A stretch of DNA of 64,000 nucleotides, taken from contig WIUZ02000007.1 in assembly GCA_015956445.1 (NCBI GenBank), positions 1,054,001 through 1,118,000 on the forward strand. The letters run 5' to 3'. Below the pieces are notes generated by a model. The model did no database searches and was not told where the DNA came from. It saw only the letters and a program-made list of their open reading frames with translations. The stretch is from Thelephora terrestris. Taxonomy: Eukaryota; Basidiomycota; Agaricomycetes; Thelephorales; Thelephoraceae. The translations under genes were made by a program, and so were the position numbers. How positions within the stretch are numbered: position 1 is the stretch's first letter; each line of letters starts with the position of its first letter. Below, piece after piece: positions 58,366 to 64,000 of the stretch.

Positions 58366-59571
58366 ATTGGTATCCGACGTATCAGTATCTCAGACATATC
58401 AGGAAGTTTATCTTATCAAGACAGGTTCTCAAGTTTCAGCAGTATCAAGTTATCAGACGTATCTCAGCAGCATTTGGACGTACCTCAGCAGTATATTGAC
58501 AGATCATCAAAACTACTCAGACATATCAGCACAGCCTTAGAAGTATTAGCACAGCCACCCCCTTAACACAGCCACAGCACAGCCACTTACACAGCCACAG
58601 TGCACAGCATTCTACACAGCCTTCTTCACAGCCTCATACACAGCCTCAATCATATCAGTTTCACACATCATTATCTCCATTCCCGATCATCAGCATAGAT
58701 CAGGAACTCCATTCTTATCAAGATCAGCAACCCCCTTTACATTCTTACTAGGTTTTTGGACCAGGGAATATACGTGCAGTAGTGATAAAGGTTACTGAAC
58801 CCCTCTGAACACATCTGAAGGACCTACAACCTCCTTCAGCGAACTCATCAGGACAAGGAGCCGGAAAGTACGAAACCCCGCCCACCCTGTGGAGTTGATA
58901 GTCGGGATAACTGACTTCTCAACCAGCCTACTTAGTTGTTAATGCTTAGCTTCTAAGTAAACCAAGAAGGACTAGTAAGAGTTCTTATAGACCTCTTTAC
59001 TACAACCTCAGCAAACTCGACAACGATTTTCTCACTTTGGCGTTTGTTTCAGCTATCTAACATTTATGGAACCTGAAAAAGCCCTTTTTACAGGCATCTA
59101 TCGCCTACGAGAACCTCGTCTTCTGGAAGAACCCGCCTCCGGCACATCACAGAGTCTCTTTTTTCAGCATGCACCCCTTGAAGTCTAAGCCACTGTATCT
59201 TACCTACAGTTCGCGCTTTGTTTCACACGATTCCAGCGCAGATTTGTCATGCCACCATGTTTTTTGACCAGCCCGCCTCGCTTGACAGTTCCTCCCCTTC
59301 ACCATTTATCACCCTGCTTAACGCGTAGTCCTCACATGTAGAAACAGCAAATAGCTAGTAGTCTCAAACCCCTCAAAATTTATTTTGCTGTTTTGGCCCA
59401 AGACGCGCATATTCCCCTTTTCACAAACCAGAAATTTCTTCTAAGTCCACAAGCGCCGAACTGGCGCCGAATATTTTCACACGATCACTCATCCTGCAAA
59501 TATTATTACCTCCAAACGAGAAATCAAGCACGATTGTATTGAAGGACGAAAAACAAATTGTAATAATGTGA
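58366..59571. other. Non-coding, leader-like low-complexity sequence
   Basis: The first part (58370-58760) is rich in short CAGTATCA, CAGACATATCAG and CACAGCC motifs. The rest shows nothing recognisable and no long open frame. It may be internal non-coding sequence of the fossil LTR element. Confidence 0.4.
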
Positions 59572-60536
59572 CTAAGTCGTAGCATTGGCTTTGGGGGTAG
59601 GCTTAACCTTGCGCTTTCCTGCTTCTCGTTGACTGTGGCCGGGGAAGTGATCTGCCAGAGTTGCAGTGCTCTCGGGTCCGGCAACCTGGAGCTGCGAGTT
59701 AAAGTAGATCAGGTTTTCAATCACCCAGCGCAAATCTTTGACGGCAACATCAAACGCCCTGCGCTCAGAATCCGAGGTCATGGAAGCAGCCCACCAACAC
59801 ATAGAGATGACAACAGGGAATAGCCCAGACAACCCGGTGACGTTCGGCCGTGCCCAGTCCTTTCCTTTGGCGTCGCCTTGAGTGAAAGGCCACGTTTCAG
59901 TCATTCGCCACTTTGGTTGGTAAATTCGCCACCAGGCAACCCACTTCCCATGGAACTGTTGTACATTGGTGATGGAGGGTGTGGAATCGTGTTCGCGTGC
60001 CCAGTGAATGACCTCTTCAGGGCAGTTCTGCAGTGCCAGTCTTCCCACACGCTGTATTGAATTGAGTTAGGCAGGAGCGAGCAATGAGAACGAGAGATAC
60101 TTACCCTCAAAGGGTACTCACTCTCAAGCACTAAATAACCCCCCACCATTTCTGCCCAGTCTGGCCCACCATCAACGGAATTTAGATAGTCGATCACGGC
60201 CGGAGTGATGAAAGCCGGGTATGACGGATCATGCTTGAACGGGCGGACTCTGGGAGTGGGGGATGGGGATGCAATTGACGCGATCGAATGGGGTGCAGAC
60301 AACATGCTGCCCGGGGTTACCGGGGGTGGAGTTGGCATGGAAGTTTGTGGGGCCGTCAGCGGCGGCAGAGCGGGAGAAGGAGAGGTTGTTGATGGAGACA
60401 TCCTGTTCTCGGTTACAGGAGATGGAATGACTTCGGGGGTTGGAGTAGTTGCTGTTGTTGTCTGTCCAGGGCTAGGCGACTCTCCCGTACAAGAGGGTAC
60501 TGGCGAGGCATCTGGGACGGGATCCTCGTCTGACAC
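59572..60536 (-). CDS. Agaricomycete conserved protein of unknown function
   Basis: Two exons (60536-60105, 60051-59572) join in frame and give about 303 residues. The N-terminal third is Ser/Thr/Pro-rich. The conserved part has YPAFITPAVIDYLNSVDGGP, WAEMVGGYLVLESEYPLR, then FHGKWVAWWRIYQPKWR, WPFTQGDAKGKDWARPNVTG and LFPVVISMCWWAASMTSDSER. I know this pattern from many repeated mushroom proteins, often in repeat-rich regions. No function is known. The basic C-terminus (GKRKVKPTPKA) hints at nucleic-acid binding. The gene looks intact. Confidence 0.75.
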
Positions 60537-60748
60537 CGTTGGTGCCTGCCCATCAGGTGTTTGTCAGGAACATGGTATTTTTAAACTTTTTATAACACGC
60601 TCTTTCTTCGAACTCTTCTTACCACTTCTTATGTTTTGAATGCTTCACACTCCTTATCCTTCACTCCAATCATTCAAAACACACAAACGCGCGTATCATT
60701 CCCAGCGAATCGTAACAACATGGCTATATACGGTGCTATCAAAGTTCT

Positions 60749-62474
60749 TCAAAAGTCGACTCGATCTATGGCAGGCCTCATGGTCATCAGCTGTCCATCC
60801 CGGAGATTGAAGAACTGACCCCTCCTCACAAGGATCTCTCCGAACATGGCGTCACCATCTTCCACGCTCAACTGAACCTCGAGTTCAAGCCGATAGGAAG
60901 AGATACCTTCGAGCGGACCGATCAGCCTCCCAGATGTCACCGAACTGCTGAACACCTGGTCCCACATCTCCATCACCGGGTGACTGCTCGGCAGTGCTGT
61001 CGATGTAGTCAAAGAGAGACCCACCGTCTCCCTCGTTGGACCCCTGGGTGGGATCCTGTCGTGCGAGTCGAAGCTCGTGTCAGAGTTGGATCTCCGACTC
61101 GACCTGTCGGTTGGGACGGTTGACCCGGTATTAGAAGGATCGTCCCTCCTGGTCACCATCCGACTCAACTGGACGCGGATAGGGATTAGCCGACGGAGCC
61201 ATGCGATGATCGTTGCGACGTCGAGAGCGTTTACAACGCTGTCCCTTGATCACCGGACGTACCTCAATGGCCCTCGGAACATCTTCGGCCCGGTCAACTT
61301 CCATGACCTCATCCTCGATCTTGACCAGCTGACTGATCGGCTGCAGCGGGCAACGCCGGCAGTTCTCCTTGTCGGACTCGGCCAACGTGGAAGCCGGAGC
61401 CGGAGTCGGGACGGGAACCGCGTTCTCGATCAGAGGCGTAGCATAGGACGACGGGTTAGGCGATGGGAGTACCACCTCATCGGTGTACTCCAGCTCGAAC
61501 GGAACATCGGCTGTTCCCTGCCCAACCAAGACGGGACCTTCTTTGCAGTTGCAGGTCTTGTCCTGCAAGGACTCAACCTGTGCCGACAACACTGACACGA
61601 TGTCCTCGAGTTCCTCCATCTAGGAAGTGTCAGCTTCCCTCATTTTGTCTTCGAGATGAGGAAAGCTACCTTAGTATCTCTCCTATTCAAGGCCCCCTTG
61701 ATGTTGTTGTCCCTAACCTTCAGACCGGCGACCAACTCCTGATGGTTAGCAACCATCGCTTCCAACGCCTCGTTTGTCCCCTGCTGGAAGGCAGCCAGAG
61801 TCTCCTTCATCAGAAGACCCTCCGCTGATAGACGAAGGACATCTGCCTTCGCCTCCTTCACCTCGCGCTCTAAACGTTCAACCTAGGAAGTTTGGTCAGT
61901 CGAGAGTCATACTCGAATATCCAAATGGAAAACCTACTCGGCTTTCCCCCTCTAGAACGAGCGACCACAATAGCGTGGTGGAAGCGGTGGCATGACGGAC
62001 GGCCCGAGGAACGGTTGCCCCGTGCTCCAACAGATCCTGATCGTAGATCCCCCTCTGCAGGGTGTACCAGAGCTCCTTCTTGATCGGATGCTCCAACTCC
62101 CCGAACCTACCCCTCATTTGGAAGATCACCTTCTCAGCGATCATGGACCGGACCCAGAGCTCATCGTCCCAGGTCAACCCCATCAAATGAGGGATCGCCT
62201 CCCTGAGACGTTCGGTGTCCACCTTCTTGACAACCTCCAAGATCTAGAAGCCGTTAGCTTGACATCAACACCAAAAGAACGTAACCTCTACCTAGAGGAA
62301 GGCGTTAGTGCAAACAAAAGAAGCTCTAGACCTCCCCCATACCTGATCATCAGTGGTATAGGGAACCCCCGCTTCACTGGCATAGGTCTTGCGGTTGGCG
62401 GCACGGCGATCGATACGGGAGATGGTGGAGATGCCGTTGGCGACTTTGTAGGTGTGGTTGTTTGGGAAGGACAT
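60749..62474 (-). CDS. Coiled-coil protein of an expanded agaricomycete family
   Basis: The start is ATG 62474 (MSFPNNHTYKVANGISTISR), with the first splice joining TTDDQ to ILEVVKKVDTERLREAIPH. Later exons encode WDDELWVRSMIAEKVIFQMRG, then a coiled coil (LERE-KEAKADVLRLSAEG, ALEAMVANHQELVAGLKVR) and MEELEDIVSVLSAQVESLQDKTCNC. The last part reads SSRRSNSDTSFDSHDRIPP and LVRRGQFFNLRDGQLMTMRPA. The junction into the last exon near 61160 is not resolved, so the C-terminus is tentative. The family is repeated in mushroom genomes and could belong to a mobile element. No function is known. Confidence 0.6.
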
Positions 62475-64000
62475 GTTTGGTAAAGATGATGGGGAAGTTG
62501 CTGGTGTTGCTGATCAAGGATGGCTCCAAGAAGACGTCCTTCTTATAGCCTAGATCGGTGATCCTTCACGTGACCTACCTCGACGAACCTCATTGGTCCG
62601 GGTCACATCAACTTCCGCCCCTGTACCATCATCGTTGGCTTACTACATCAAGCTGACACCTCGGCCCGCGGGACGGCCTTGGAAGAACTTCGTTCTGGAA
62701 CACCTAGAACGCGCGCGCACTAAAAATAGGTCTCAAGACCCTGATGACCCCTTTATGACATCACGAACCCCTTTTACGACCCCTCATGACTTTACAATTA
62801 CGATCAACCCTGGACCCTGATCACACACGTGGACAGTCACATCACAGTCTCCTAACCGGAGGAAGGAATCGCCGTTATTCGGAAGGAGTGCCTTAGACTC
62901 CTTTTGTTTAGCTAAGGGAATGTGGAAGTAGCCGTTAGCGTGAAACACCGGCGAATCTGCAATCCCTCATGTCCCATGAGTCTAGGCCTGCGCTCCTCAT
63001 GTTCGGACGTATGTTGAGGTTACCACTAGTCCGTGATGCTGTTACCGCCTACAGACAACAAGGGATGCTGTATGGTCTCTATCTTTGGCCTCTCCAAAGG
63101 AAGCATCCAAGAAGATTCTCACCTAGCTCTTGGGTGTGATCCCCAGGTACGAACTTTCATGACCCCATGCCCCTCTTTCTTTTGGACTAGTGTTATCTTA
63201 CCCCTATGTTTCATGCGGACATTCGTTATCTTTTATGCAATCCTTCACACGCTAGTAAGGCCCTTTGTCCTTTATTCTCCCATGCGTCATATTTGTTCGC
63301 TTCCCTTACTTAGCGCTCTCACACTCCTTATCTCCCTTTGTTCGGACTTGATAAGGGTATATTAGGGTATTGACGTCATGGCCACTCCTTTAGTATAAGT
63401 AGCAACTGTGGCTGTATCGTAGTACCTTAGTTTTGTTACCTCAGGAAATCCTCTGCCCTTCTCAGCCCAGTTGCAGTTAAGGCCAAGTCAGAGTTTCTTG
63501 TTTGATCCAAGACATCCCCCATCTGCTCTCCCTGTGATGATTTCGCCGTTTACCCCCTTTCATTTCTTTTATTTAACGCCTCATCACCACTAAGTCAGTT
63601 GGTGCCCTGCCCTAAACACGGCGGTAAACTGTTTATTATGCCATATGCCCTATGCCTAACGATTCAAAGTCCAATATGTGGAACGTGCTACTAGTCAAGA
63701 TACCCCAGAAGACCCGAGGTATAATACGTGAACATGTACCGGCGAACCTTCATACGAAGATTCCCCCTACCTGGCCCTCCGTTGCCCCTGGACGACTAGT
63801 AGATATTCAGGCTACCGACAACAAGGGATGTATTAATAAGTGTCGCGCGTTGACCTCTCGCAGAAGTCAACCGGCTTATTAATCTGACCCTTGGATTGAA
63901 CTTACGAAAACCATTATGCTTTACGACTCATGGATCACACGCAATAGACAAGACAAAGGATAAATTCCAAAGGAGCCCCTACAAACAAGGAACTAGTCTA
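62475..64000. other. Gene-free right end of window
   Basis: No gene is supported in the last 1.5 kb. A 14-bp direct repeat (GACAACAAGGGATG) occurs at 63054 and 63817. A TATA-like TAGTATAAGTAGC occurs near 63393. The region may be part of a repeat element extending beyond the window. Confidence 0.35.

Noticed and set aside
63054-63830. Direct repeat GACAACAAGGGATG as LTR evidence
   Set aside because: Only 14 bp are exactly shared and the surrounding sequence does not align.
1-64000. tRNA, rRNA and CRISPR features
   Set aside because: No convincing cloverleaf with A and B boxes, no rRNA-like sequence and no regular spacer arrays were seen by eye.

Overview
The window looks like nuclear DNA of an agaricomycete (mushroom-forming basidiomycete). 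Genes are dense and split by many introns of about 45-65 bp. Intergenic gaps in the left half are short, and several families present are typical of Agaricomycetes: a NACHT-WD40 NLR, a DUF6535 membrane protein, a Cys-rich PARP-like ADP-ribosyltransferase, a TKL-like kinase and a Plavaka-type DNA transposon. No species can be named. No rRNA, tRNA or CRISPR array was recognised. Exon structures were inferred by eye from GT-AG sites and reading-frame continuity, without transcript data.

Layout. 0-4.4 kb: an NLR gene on the minus strand. 4.7-6.8 kb: a decayed zinc-type alcohol dehydrogenase/enoyl reductase and a small copied fragment of it. 7.1-23.7 kb: a compact housekeeping block, with exosome RRP4, an acidic-tail unknown, a RING protein, a KEKE-tail unknown, an LRR protein, mitoribosomal uL23m, a flavin-reductase-like protein, a GNAT acetyltransferase with broken frame, the TFIIIC 90-kDa-type subunit and argininosuccinate synthase. 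24.3-25.0 kb: a decayed copy of argininosuccinate synthase. 25.6-38.9 kb: a GATA factor, a truncated copy of the 3' part of SPT20, a degenerate kinase, a Tc1/mariner-like MITE, SPT20 itself, HGH1 and BUD6/AIP3.

39.3-49.6 kb is an accessory region: a complete-looking cytochrome P450, the PARP-like gene, a conserved agaricomycete protein of unknown function, and a DUF6535 protein. 50.2-57.2 kb is a two-gene DNA transposon, with a Plavaka transposase and a divergent accessory gene that share a repeat-rich promoter. 57.6-59 kb holds a fossil LTR-type sequence. 59.5-62.5 kb has two more genes of expanded agaricomycete families, and the last 1.5 kb shows no gene.

The main signals are genome turnover. 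Three genes have partial DNA-level duplicates nearby; for argininosuccinate synthase and SPT20 the copies lie 0.6-3.3 kb from the parent. A kinase and an ADP-ribosyltransferase have lost or changed catalytic residues, a transposon looks intact, and three loci need either introns of 22-28 nt or a frameshift to stay in frame.
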